Origin: a virus
Direction: 5' to 3' (one strand)
DNA: 20,910 nucleotides
IMG/VR virus record: IMGVR_UViG_3300025133_000724
Location: 1 to 20,910 of that record
Below the pieces are notes generated by a model. The model was not told the DNA's origin. It did no database searches and was given only the letters and a program-made list of their open reading frames with translations. Of this stretch, positions 1-7,377 are shown piece by piece (position 1 is the stretch's first letter; each line of letters begins with the position of its first letter). A program made the position numbers and the translations under genes.

Positions 1-1
1 T

Positions 2-718
2 AATAGAGCTTTGCGTGAAATCAATAAAACAGTAAAGGATAAGACTTTAAAGCAGGATGCACAGGTTATGATGGAAGTCTGGCAGGAGCTTTATAAGAAA
101 AGTCCTACTGATGTGAAGTTAAACCAGCGATTAAGAGCATTAGATGCTGATATCCACAATAATCTTCCGAATCGAAAGCTTGGTAAAGGAGAATTCAAGT
201 ACAGGAAGAATATTGATGTACCATTAGGCAGTGATTTAAGTCAGGAACAACTTGAACGTGTTGATGAAGGATATAAGAAGGTTGATCGCCCAAGTTCTGA
301 TAAATTCAAGGTTGTTAAGCCTGAAGAGGCTGGACCTTCTACTAAAGTTAAATCTAGGCAGGGAGATCTTCTTAGACGAGGCGAAGAAACCGCAGTTGAC
401 ATAGCATGGGAGTATTCAGATGCAGATATTGAAGATACCAGCGCAAAACCCATTACAGAACCACCTCAAGAATCAAAAACAGCAAAAGTCCTTAAAAAAG
501 TCGGAAAAGTCGTCAAACCTGTCGCTAAAGTTCTCGGACCTGTTGCAATTGGCCTTACAGTCGCAGATATAGCAGAAGCCCATGAACGTGTAGTTGAACG
601 AAACGAAACAGGTGGTCGTAGTAGAGATTATCAGAAATCCTATGAAGAATTCCGATCACGTAACCCCAAAACTCCATATGACCATATTAAAGGACTCATG
701 ATGGAGGCATTTCAGTGA
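2..718 (+). CDS. Unrecognised phage protein, 3' part (5' end outside window)
   Basis: The reading frame is open from the first complete codon of the window to a TGA at 716-718, so the gene very likely begins upstream. A TTG at 11 could act as a start, but no ribosome binding site precedes it. The visible part, about 238 residues, is highly charged and rich in Lys and Glu. Numbering from the TTG, residues 158-175 are a Lys/Val-rich stretch (AKVLKKVGKVVKPVAKVL) that runs into a hydrophobic segment at about 171-188, which might be membrane-active. The tail after it is hydrophilic and ends in MMEAFQ. The stop overlaps the terminase start by four bases (GTGA), so the two genes are translationally coupled. 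I do not recognise a family. It could be the C-terminus of a larger virion or injected protein. Nothing shows it to be a small terminase. Confidence 0.7.
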   Translation, partial: NRALREINKTVKDKTLKQDAQVMMEVWQELYKKSPTDVKLNQRLRALDADIHNNLPNRKLGKGEFKYRKNIDVPLGSDLSQEQLERVDEGYKKVDRPSSDKFKVVKPEEAGPSTKVKSRQGDLLRRGEETAVDIAWEYSDADIEDTSAKPITEPPQESKTAKVLKKVGKVVKPVAKVLGPVAIGLTVADIAEAHERVVERNETGGRSRDYQKSYEEFRSRNPKTPYDHIKGLMMEAFQ

Positions 719-2181
719 GCTTAGAGAAAACAGTAGAGATTCTAGGTAAAATCGAAGATCAGAAGTCACATAACCAACTCTTCTACTTTGAACCGTATCC
801 TTATCAGAAACAGTTCCATGAAGCCAAAGATATGCAAGGTAATCCTGCACAGCAAAGGCTTCTCATGGCCGCAAATAAGGTAGGTAAAACAATTGCTGGA
901 GCTTATGAGGCAACTATCCATTTAACAGGGGAATATCCTGATTGGTGGAACGGACACCGTTTTGAAAGACCTGTTAAAGTATGGTGTGCTGGTATGACTA
1001 CTTCCAATACTAGAGACATCGTACAGGCAGAACTGTTAGGAGAACCTGGAGATATAGAGGATTGGGGTAAAGGTATGATTCCTAAAGACCGAATCCTGAC
1101 TACAGAAAGAATGCCTGGAATTCCAAATGCTATTAGTTCTGTTACAATTAAACATATTACAGGACGTAATTCTAAACTCTGGTTCAAATCCTATGAACAG
1201 GGTAAAGAACAATGGATGGGAAAGGCAGTCGATTTGGTCTGGCTTGACGAGGAACCTCCACAAGATATATATTCACAGGGACTACGTGCCACCCTGAAGA
1301 CTAGAGGTTTGATTTTCATGACCTTTACTCCAGAGAAAGGCATGACCAACGTAGTTGCCCAATTCATGAATGACCTTAAACGTGGTCAACAGCTTTATCA
1401 CGCAACTTGGGATGATGCACCTCACCTTGACGAACAAGCCAAAGAAGAAATACTTTCAGCCCTTCCTCCGCATGAAAGACAAATGCGATCAAAGGGGATT
1501 CCTGTTCTTGGTTCTGGATTGGTTTTCCCTGTTGATGAACAAAGTCTTAAAGTCCCTGCATTTCAGCTTTCAAGATACTGGCCTAAAGTATGCGCCCTTG
1601 ACTTCGGATGGGATCATCCATTTGCTTGTGTCTGGGTGGCATGGGATAGAGACTCGGATACAGTATATATATATGACACTTATTCAGTTCGTTCAGAAAC
1701 TCCAGTTACACATGCTCATGCTATTAAAAGTAGAGGGGATAAAATCCCATGTGTCTGGCCTCATGATGGGATGCAACATGATAAAGGATCTGGTGAACCG
1801 CTTTCTAAGCTTTATAGAAGGCTTGGGGTTAATATGCTTGGGAGTCATTTTAATAATCCCGATGGTGGTAATAGCGTTGAGCCTGGGATTATGGATATGC
1901 TTACGAGAATGCAGTCGGGCAGGCTTAAAGTATTTGACCACTTGGGTGATTGGTTCTCAGAACTTAGAATGTACCACAGAAAAGATGGAAAAATCGTAAA
2001 AGAAAGAGATGATATTATGTCTGCAACACGGTATGCAGTTATGAGTTTACGCTACGCCTCTATAGGCAAAGAAAAGAAAAGAGTTGACCATGCTCTGGGT
2101 TCTCAGGATCATGAGTACAATTTCTATAGTCATAAAAGCAATAGAAATGAAGCATTTAAACCAATATCAGCAATAAGGTAA
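715..2181 (+). CDS. terL: Terminase large subunit (DNA packaging ATPase-nuclease)
   Basis: This is the motor that cuts concatemeric DNA and pumps it into the procapsid through the portal. The N-terminal ATPase half shows a Walker A-like loop, ANKVGKT, at residues 53-59, a Walker B stretch VDLVWLDEE at 172-180 with the catalytic Glu after the Asp, and a coupling-type motif TFTP at 203-206. The C-terminal half looks like the RNase H-fold nuclease: ALDFGWDHP gives Asp296, VWPHDG gives Asp351, and ERDDIMSATRYA gives Asp432/433 as the likely acidic metal ligands. The length of 488 residues is normal. The start is a GTG at 715 with GGAGG at 703-707, overlapping the stop of the preceding gene. No small terminase gene is visible beside it. 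In T7 the large terminase follows the tail fibre, whereas here it leads the structural block. Confidence 0.96.
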   Translation: MSLEKTVEILGKIEDQKSHNQLFYFEPYPYQKQFHEAKDMQGNPAQQRLLMAANKVGKTIAGAYEATIHLTGEYPDWWNGHRFERPVKVWCAGMTTSNTRDIVQAELLGEPGDIEDWGKGMIPKDRILTTERMPGIPNAISSVTIKHITGRNSKLWFKSYEQGKEQWMGKAVDLVWLDEEPPQDIYSQGLRATLKTRGLIFMTFTPEKGMTNVVAQFMNDLKRGQQLYHATWDDAPHLDEQAKEEILSALPPHERQMRSKGIPVLGSGLVFPVDEQSLKVPAFQLSRYWPKVCALDFGWDHPFACVWVAWDRDSDTVYIYDTYSVRSETPVTHAHAIKSRGDKIPCVWPHDGMQHDKGSGEPLSKLYRRLGVNMLGSHFNNPDGGNSVEPGIMDMLTRMQSGRLKVFDHLGDWFSELRMYHRKDGKIVKERDDIMSATRYAVMSLRYASIGKEKKRVDHALGSQDHEYNFYSHKSNRNEAFKPISAIR

Positions 2182-2183
2182 TT

Positions 2184-2459
2184 ATGGGCGAAATAGCACA
2201 AGGTGTTCAAAAAGTCCTTCAACCTGTAGGTAAAGCAATGGGGCAAGTTCAAAATCAGGCTTTGGGAGCATTAGGCCAAACTCCAGGTGGACAATTACTT
2301 GGACAGGCAAATGAATCTTTAGGTGATCCAATGTCCCAAATGGGTAATCCAGAGATGATGGGTGGCGCATTCGGTGATCCTATGATGGGAGGTTCTTTAC
2401 TTACATCAGGAGGTAAAGGAATGAAGAATAGATCAACTAAAATGCGGAGGTATGCATGA
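2184..2459 (+). CDS. Small Gly/Met/Gln-rich phage protein, unknown
   Basis: A 91-residue protein that starts two bases after the terminase stop and ends in an ATGA overlap with the next gene. It is low in complexity. The N-terminal 40 residues are rich in Gly, Gln and Val (GVQKVLQPVGKAMG), the middle has repeated GNP/GDP-MMGG turns (residues 53-70), and the C-terminus is a basic tail, GGSLLTSGGKG followed by KNRSTKMRR (residues 69-89). The tail resembles that of the next gene product. There are no Cys residues and no membrane segment. Small proteins of this sort often lie between terminase and portal in podoviruses, but I know of no function. A role in head assembly or packaging is only an inference from position. 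Confidence 0.8.
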   Translation: MGEIAQGVQKVLQPVGKAMGQVQNQALGALGQTPGGQLLGQANESLGDPMSQMGNPEMMGGAFGDPMMGGSLLTSGGKGMKNRSTKMRRYA

Positions 2460-3022
2460 AAGAACAAATACAAATACTAGAAGATCTCAGACCTTGGGAT
2501 TGTGAGATATTTCCTGAATCCAAAACGATCTGTTATGGGGGTGGAGGTGGACCAAAAATCAATTTAACACCTCCTTCTTTACCTAAGCCACCTGTAATAA
2601 AAGCTCCTACTTTTAATGTCCCTGAAGTTAATATGCCACATGTCAGTGTTCCTGACATAACAGGAATGAATCTCACTCCATCTCAGGGCAATCTAGATGC
2701 TCTATCATCATTTGGAGAAAATGTAACAGGTGCTTTAGAGAAGAATATAGGTCAGGATTCTGCACTAGGTCAAAACTTACAAGCAAATCTGGGAGGATTA
2801 CGAGAAGGTATTGACCATAATATAAAACAAGTCGGAATTGGTGGGCAGATGATAGGTGGTATGCTTCAAAATTTATTTAATCCTGCAAAGGGAGGCGGAG
2901 GCGCAGGAGGTGGAGGTGGTGCTATGGGTCCAGGTGGTATGCTTCTTGGTAGTGTAAGAGGAAGAGATCTTTCTAAAAAGAAAACAGGTATGAGTCGTAA
3001 GAAAACAATGCTTACTGGATAA
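2456..3022 (+). CDS. Gly/Pro-rich small phage protein with CYGGGGG motif, unknown
   Basis: A 188-residue protein. The start ATG at 2456 overlaps the preceding stop as ATGA and has a GGAGG at 2446-2450. Residues 1-25 are acidic and contain two Cys (15 and 26). CYGGGGGPK (26-34) leads into a Pro-rich linker with PP and VP repeats (38-68), then a Gln/Asn/Gly-rich helical-looking region (75-140), a pure Gly run (146-161) and a basic tail GGMLLGSVRG followed by SKKKTGMSRKK (160-184). Phage proteins with a Cys next to a Gly run are common beside terminase and portal genes, but I know of no assigned function. The end overlaps the portal start by one base (TAATG). It may be a distant, expanded relative of the upstream 91-residue protein. 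Confidence 0.8.
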   Translation: MKEQIQILEDLRPWDCEIFPESKTICYGGGGGPKINLTPPSLPKPPVIKAPTFNVPEVNMPHVSVPDITGMNLTPSQGNLDALSSFGENVTGALEKNIGQDSALGQNLQANLGGLREGIDHNIKQVGIGGQMIGGMLQNLFNPAKGGGGAGGGGGAMGPGGMLLGSVRGRDLSKKKTGMSRKKTMLTG

Positions 3023-4686
3023 TGGACAATCTAGAAACTCCTTTATTTGAGTCCTTAAATAAGGAACTGGCTTCTTTAAAAGATGCTAGACGGAATTGGG
3101 AAGAACAGTGGCAGGACATAGGTGATCTCATGTCTCCTAATCGTGGAGACTTTGTTGCCCTACGTTCTGCTGGTGAGAAGAAAAGAGAAAAGATCTTTGA
3201 TTCTACGCCTGTACGTGCATTAACCAGATTCTCATCTGCAATGCATAACCTTCTTACTCCTTCTGCACAACATTGGTTTGAGTTGGAACTCAAAAACCGT
3301 GCTTTAGGACAGGAACGTGATGTCAAACTCTGGCTGGAAGAAGTAACTAGAGTTGTTATGGACGGTTTTACAAGACCGAACAATAACTTCCATCCTAGTA
3401 TGCATGAGTATTTTCTGGACTTAGGAGCATTTGGTACTGGAGTTATGTTCATAAAAGATGTGCCAGGAGAAGGTCCATATTTCATGACATTCCCTTTATA
3501 TGACTGTTATCTTGCCAAGAATGAATCAGGACGAATAGATACTATATTCAGAGTTTATGAGCATACTGCAAAAGAACTCATGGAATCCTTTGGTGAAGAG
3601 AATATGCCTGAAAAGGTTCTTGCGACTAAAGAGAAGAATACAATCTATGACAAGTTCGCTTGCTGTCATGTAGTTAAACCTAATTACTCATTCAATCAAC
3701 CTCCACAGGATCAATTCAAGTTCACAAGCATCTACTTTATGCCTGATGAAAAGAAGATTCTGAGTGTTAGTGGTTTTAACGAATTTCCCTTTATATGCAG
3801 TCGTTGGGAAAGAAACAGCCTTGAAACATATGGAAGAGGTTGTGGTGGTGAAGCATTATCTGATACGAAGATGCTTAATGAGATGGAAAAGACTTATCTC
3901 AAAGCATTACAGAAGATGGTAGATCCTCCACTCATGGTTCCTGATGATGGTTTTATTAATCCAGTTCGTACTACTCCAGGTGGTTTAAATTACTACCGTA
4001 CAGGTCTAAGCAAAGATGAACGCATATTCCCTCTACCTGCAATGCAGAGATTGGATTATGCAGAGAACAAAATGAACAATGTCCGTACTGCAATAGAGAA
4101 GGCATTCTATTTGGATTTAGTGGAATTGCCTGGACCTACTGCACAAGATGGCGATGTTTTGAGGTTTACGGCAACAGAAATTCAAGCAAGACAAAGAGAT
4201 AGGATGCAGATCCTTGGTCCTTTAGTTTCAAGACAAGAGATTGAACTATTAGGGCCAATGATTGAAAGAACAGTGAATGTTATGATGGCAAATGGAATGT
4301 TGCCACCTGTACCTGAAGTCATGCAAGGTGTCCAAGAGTTCAAGATCGAGTACAAGAATCCTATATCTATTGCAATGAGAGGATATGAATTGAACAGTAT
4401 TTCTCAGTTGATTCAGTTCTTATCTCCACTTGCTCAAATAGATCCTACTGTAATGCAACGATTGGATATTACTAGAATTGCAAGAATAGGGGCCGATATC
4501 CTGAGAACACCTCCTTCTGTTGTTAAGGATGAACAGGAATTCCAGAAAGAAATGCAGGCACAACAAGAACAGCAGGCTATGATGTCTCAATTACAACAAG
4601 GGCAGTTGGTTGCTCAAACAGATGAAATATCTGCAAATGCAGAAAAGAACAGGGCGCAAGCGGCTCAAATTATTTCTGGTGGTTGA
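3022..4686 (+). CDS. Portal protein (head-tail connector, T7 gp8-like)
   Basis: This is the dodecameric portal at the capsid vertex through which DNA enters and leaves and onto which the tail is built. The length, 554 residues, matches T7 gp8 (about 536). It has the family's N-terminal pattern: an amphipathic helix with NWEEQWQDIGDLMSPNRGDF at residues 25-44, then a segment from DSTPVRAL (60-67) to NLLTPSAQHWFEL (76-88), which is typical of the podovirus head-to-tail connecting protein family. The C-terminus (about 505-554) is rich in Gln and Ala and likely helical, as expected for the portal barrel. The ATG overlaps the preceding stop by one base. The gene is followed at once by the Bbp19-like gene and then the scaffold gene, which is the usual procapsid gene order. 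Confidence 0.95.
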   Translation: MDNLETPLFESLNKELASLKDARRNWEEQWQDIGDLMSPNRGDFVALRSAGEKKREKIFDSTPVRALTRFSSAMHNLLTPSAQHWFELELKNRALGQERDVKLWLEEVTRVVMDGFTRPNNNFHPSMHEYFLDLGAFGTGVMFIKDVPGEGPYFMTFPLYDCYLAKNESGRIDTIFRVYEHTAKELMESFGEENMPEKVLATKEKNTIYDKFACCHVVKPNYSFNQPPQDQFKFTSIYFMPDEKKILSVSGFNEFPFICSRWERNSLETYGRGCGGEALSDTKMLNEMEKTYLKALQKMVDPPLMVPDDGFINPVRTTPGGLNYYRTGLSKDERIFPLPAMQRLDYAENKMNNVRTAIEKAFYLDLVELPGPTAQDGDVLRFTATEIQARQRDRMQILGPLVSRQEIELLGPMIERTVNVMMANGMLPPVPEVMQGVQEFKIEYKNPISIAMRGYELNSISQLIQFLSPLAQIDPTVMQRLDITRIARIGADILRTPPSVVKDEQEFQKEMQAQQEQQAMMSQLQQGQLVAQTDEISANAEKNRAQAAQIISGG

Positions 4687-4958
4687 TGTTAAATAAGAGG
4701 GAAAAACGTAGAAGAGCTACATATAAAGAAATCTTTTCTACTGAAGCAGGTAAAGAAGTTCTTGACGATTTAATGAAGTCGAACTATTTTTTTAACAGTA
4801 CACAAACAGGTGATTCTCACGAAACTGCTTTCAATGAGGGTCGTAGATCTGTTATCTTGGCTATATTGAATTACGTATCTCTTGATATTGAGAAGATACA
4901 ACAACGTATGAAGGATAGTTATGAGCGAGGAGGCGGTAGCGACTTCGACAACTTCTGA
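4686..4958 (+). CDS. Bbp19-like small phage protein
   Basis: A basic, helical protein of 90 residues. It has the pattern I associate with small Bbp19-like phage proteins found next to portal or scaffold genes: YKEIFSTEAGKEVLDDLM near residues 14-31, then ETAFNEGRRSVILAIL at about 47-62. The family's function is not known to me. I chose the ATG at 4686, which overlaps the portal stop as TGATG. A TTG one codon earlier (4683) is in frame but less likely. The last 38 bases overlap the scaffold gene in another frame, so translation of the two is probably coupled. Confidence 0.8.
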   Translation: MLNKREKRRRATYKEIFSTEAGKEVLDDLMKSNYFFNSTQTGDSHETAFNEGRRSVILAILNYVSLDIEKIQQRMKDSYERGGGSDFDNF

Positions 4959-5778
4959 TGCAGGAGAAAGCACAGGAACCGAAGGAGCATCAACTTTACT
5001 TGGTGGTGGTGAGGGCGCAGCCCAACAAGCATACGGTAATCAATTTGATTACTCTCAAATGCCTGATGGATTGGCACTTGAGCCATCTCTACAGAACTTT
5101 GATACTGTAGACAAGTTGGCTAAATCTTATGTCAATCTTGTTAAAAAGATGGGAGTTCCTGCTGAACAGTTATTACGAATGCCAGAAGCAGGACAACCTA
5201 TGGATGAGATCTACAATGCTCTAGGTAGACCTGAAAGCCATGAAAATTATGAACTAGGTGATTATGCTCCAGAGCAGACTGAAGACTTCAGAAATCTGGC
5301 ACATCAACTAGGTCTTAACAACGAGCAAGCACAACATCTCTATAATGCATATGTCGAGTCTATAGACGGAATGCAGAATCAAGATGCTCAAGCATTTGAG
5401 CAATTTGAAGTAGAGAACCTAAAGGCTCTTCAAACAGAATGGGGAGATAACTTTAACGGAAACCTTGAACTTGCACGTAGAGCTTTTATGAACTTTGCTA
5501 CTCCAGAAGCAGTAGAGGTCATAGAAAAGACAGGATTGGGTAATCACCCAGAAATCCTTAAAGTGTTCAGTCAAATTGGGTCTATGTTGCAGGAAGATTC
5601 TGTCCTGCCAGGATCTAGTCAGGCTGTATTAGGTGGGATGAATCCTGCCACTGCCCAACAATCTATCAATGAACGAATGTCTGATACTGAATTCCGTTCT
5701 GCATACTTGGATCAATATCATCCAAATCATGCAAACGCAGTTAAGGAGATGACAAAACTTCATGAGTATATTGGGTAA
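4921..5778 (+). CDS. Capsid assembly (scaffolding) protein, T7 gp9-like
   Basis: An acidic protein of 285 residues lying between portal and major capsid genes, as the scaffold does in T7-like phages (T7 gp9 is about 307). The scaffold drives capsid protein into a procapsid of the right size and leaves before DNA fills the head. Residues 1-40 are low complexity (Ser, Thr, Gly, Glu, Ala). The middle has LAKSYVNLVKKMGVP (about 61-75) followed by MPEAGQPMDEIYNALGRPES (about 82-101), a pattern typical of phage scaffolds. The rest is helical and rich in Glu and Gln, with a short C-terminal helix, AVKEMTKLHEYIG, as expected for capsid binding. The ATG at 4921 has AAGGA at 4911-4915 and lies inside the previous gene. 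Confidence 0.9.
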   Translation: MSEEAVATSTTSDAGESTGTEGASTLLGGGEGAAQQAYGNQFDYSQMPDGLALEPSLQNFDTVDKLAKSYVNLVKKMGVPAEQLLRMPEAGQPMDEIYNALGRPESHENYELGDYAPEQTEDFRNLAHQLGLNNEQAQHLYNAYVESIDGMQNQDAQAFEQFEVENLKALQTEWGDNFNGNLELARRAFMNFATPEAVEVIEKTGLGNHPEILKVFSQIGSMLQEDSVLPGSSQAVLGGMNPATAQQSINERMSDTEFRSAYLDQYHPNHANAVKEMTKLHEYIG

Positions 5779-5833
5779 TTCGGACCCTTTTGGATAATCC
5801 GTAGCATTTTAAACATATAACGAAAGCGGAACT
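5779..5833 (+). promoter_or_regulatory. Intergenic leader before the capsid gene, possible small hairpins
   Basis: This 55-base gap is the longest non-coding stretch in the window and lies directly upstream of the major capsid gene, where T7-like phages often place a strong late promoter. It holds two small competing inverted repeats. GGGT (5773-5776) can pair with ACCC (5784-5787), which is followed by four Ts. Alternatively CGGA (5781-5784) can pair with TCCG (5798-5801). Both stems are only four pairs, so they may be chance. The ribosome binding site is probably the AGCGGA near 5825. I see no convincing sigma-70 or T7-type promoter, so the regulatory call rests mostly on position. Confidence 0.25.
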
Positions 5834-6814
5834 ATGTCTGTACACGTAACTACTTCCTTTGTGAAGCAGTTTTCCGCAAATGTCCAACTTCTCGTCCAAC
5901 AGATGGGAAGTAGGCTACGGAATTCTGTAACACTGGAAACAGGAAAGGTCGGTGAAGAAGTCTTCATGGACCGTATTGAATCGGTAGCGGCACAACGAGT
6001 ATCTTCTCGTCATGCTGACTCACCGTTAATGAGTACTCCTCATGATCGTAGGAAAGTAACTCCTAACGATTTTGATTGGGGTGACATGATCGATAATCCT
6101 GATAAACTCAGGATGCTCATTGATCCTGCCTCTGCTTATTCCGCTAATGCGGCAATGGCAATGGGCAGAGCGCAAGATGAGACAATCATTAGTGCATTAG
6201 TTGGCAGTGCATATTCAGATGCTTCTGATGGTACTTCTAGTGCAAATACTGCTGTAACCCTACCTGCGGCTCAAAAAGTAGCAATTAATGATGTTACTTA
6301 TGAGGTTGATTCAGGATCAGGGAATCAAGGTCTTACTGTTGGCAAGCTTATTCATGCCAGAAAGATTCTTGGTGCTAATGATGCTGATGATTATGATGTA
6401 AATGGTAATAGCAATTTGTTCATAATTGTGAATTCTGCACAATTGAGTAATTTGCTTAAATCTACTAAAGTAAACAGTGCTGATTTCAATGAAATCCGAG
6501 CATTGGTTGCTGGTGATTTAAACCATTACATGGGTTTCAATATCATCAGAACTGAATTGATCCCAAGCATAAATGGTAGTCACAGTTCAGGTTCTTTCAC
6601 CTATGATCCTACTGCACAGGAAAATAGTGGTGATCCTGACCATTGTGTTGCCTTTCACCGCAGAGGTCTTGGCCTTTGTATTTGGGAAGACATCGTAGCT
6701 AGAATTTCTGAACGACCCGACAAGCGGTTTAGCCAGTACATCTATTACAGGATGACTATTGGTGCAACTCGCTTGGAAGAAAAGCGTGTCGTGCAGATTT
6801 CCTGCCTTCAATAA
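5834..6814 (+). CDS. Major capsid protein
   Basis: The shell subunit of the icosahedral head, 326 residues (T7 gp10A is about 344). The N-terminus reads SVHVTTSFVKQFSANVQLLVQQ and is followed by GSRLRNSVTLETGKVGEEVFMDRI. Then comes the SSRHADSPLMSTPHDRRKVTPNDFDWGDMIDNPDKLRMLIDPASAYSANAAMAMGRAQDE region in short blocks at about residues 57-115, a signature I recognise from podovirus HK97-fold capsid proteins. A Ser/Thr/Asp-rich insert (about 124-165) probably forms a surface loop. The C-terminus, with YYRMTIGATRLEEKRVVQI, is the typical final strand. It follows the scaffold gene after a 55-base leader and precedes a small virion protein with a good ribosome binding site. Both should be among the most highly expressed genes here. 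Confidence 0.94.
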   Translation: MSVHVTTSFVKQFSANVQLLVQQMGSRLRNSVTLETGKVGEEVFMDRIESVAAQRVSSRHADSPLMSTPHDRRKVTPNDFDWGDMIDNPDKLRMLIDPASAYSANAAMAMGRAQDETIISALVGSAYSDASDGTSSANTAVTLPAAQKVAINDVTYEVDSGSGNQGLTVGKLIHARKILGANDADDYDVNGNSNLFIIVNSAQLSNLLKSTKVNSADFNEIRALVAGDLNHYMGFNIIRTELIPSINGSHSSGSFTYDPTAQENSGDPDHCVAFHRRGLGLCIWEDIVARISERPDKRFSQYIYYRMTIGATRLEEKRVVQISCLQ

Positions 6815-6833
6815 TTAAGAAAGGAGATCTAAT

Positions 6834-7343
6834 ATGGCTACAACTTACGGAGTAAATAAGCGTAAGCAAATCGCATCCATCACGAATCCGAGGACAATGA
6901 CTAATGTTGCGGAACAAGGTGGACGAATGCGTGTTATGTATGACACATATGAAGCAGATGGGAATACTGCCACTGACAATACAGGTGCTAATGGTACAGT
7001 TGTTGTTATTGGCTCATTCCCTAAAGGTGTAAGAATCTGGAATGTCATGCTTCAAGCTGATGCTCTTGGTTCAAGTGTCACCTTGAGTGCTGGATATGCG
7101 GCTCATACTAACAGTGATACTGAAGCGGCAGTTTCACTTGACTTAGTTGCTTTTATAGCGGCTACAGCAATGAATACTGCTAAAAAAGCAATTCATTCTA
7201 GTTGGGGTCCACAGACTGCAACAAGTATTGACAATACAGGTTTTGAATGTGTTGATAAGAATGGAACTGACATCATTGTAGATATTGATGCGGCCCATGC
7301 TACTGGCACAATCAAGTCTGCTATTTTCTATACAATAGACTGA
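6834..7343 (+). CDS. Putative capsid-associated virion protein
   Basis: A 169-residue protein in the capsid block, between the major capsid gene and a terminator hairpin, with the best ribosome binding site in the area (AAGGAG at 6821-6826). The first 35 residues are basic (GVNKRKQIASITNPRTMTNVAEQGGRMR in short blocks). The rest looks beta-rich and hydrophobic/Thr/Ala-rich, with TVVVIGSFPKGVRIW (about 61-75), a strand-turn pattern to residue 105, and a C-terminal strand IKSAIFYTID. Its position and strong translation signal suggest a decoration, cement or minor head protein made in many copies. I recognise no specific family, so the role is inferred from context. There is no signal peptide or membrane segment. 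Confidence 0.75.
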   Translation: MATTYGVNKRKQIASITNPRTMTNVAEQGGRMRVMYDTYEADGNTATDNTGANGTVVVIGSFPKGVRIWNVMLQADALGSSVTLSAGYAAHTNSDTEAAVSLDLVAFIAATAMNTAKKAIHSSWGPQTATSIDNTGFECVDKNGTDIIVDIDAAHATGTIKSAIFYTID

Positions 7344-7350
7344 CCAGTAA

Positions 7351-7366
7351 GGGGGCTTCGGCCCCC
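7351..7366 (+). terminator. GC hairpin with UUCG loop after the capsid block
   Basis: GGGGGC (7351-7356) and GCCCCC (7361-7366) form a perfect six-pair stem closing a TTCG loop. The C-UUCG-G tetraloop is known to be exceptionally stable. The hairpin fills most of the 34-base gap after the capsid-associated gene and stands out from an AT-rich genome. No T-run follows (ACAAGGCCCCT), so it is not a textbook intrinsic terminator and may only slow polymerase, mark an mRNA end, or block nucleases. In T7 the late terminator T-phi lies in the same place, between the capsid gene and gene 11. The next start codon is only 11 bases downstream, so folding could also affect its translation. Confidence 0.7.
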
Positions 7367-7377
7367 ACAAGGCCCCT

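Noticed and set aside
1370-1999. A 209-codon + strand frame inside the terminase gene
   Set aside because: It overlaps the conserved nuclease half of the terminase, has no ribosome binding site or family resemblance, and looks like an out-of-frame shadow.
2880-2945. GGA/GGT-rich tract as a DNA repeat element
   Set aside because: It is coding sequence for a polyglycine stretch with varied third positions, not a DNA-level tandem repeat.
3012-3485. A 157-codon minus-strand frame opposite the portal gene start
   Set aside because: It lies entirely opposite conserved portal sequence; no other gene in the window is on the minus strand and the product resembles nothing.
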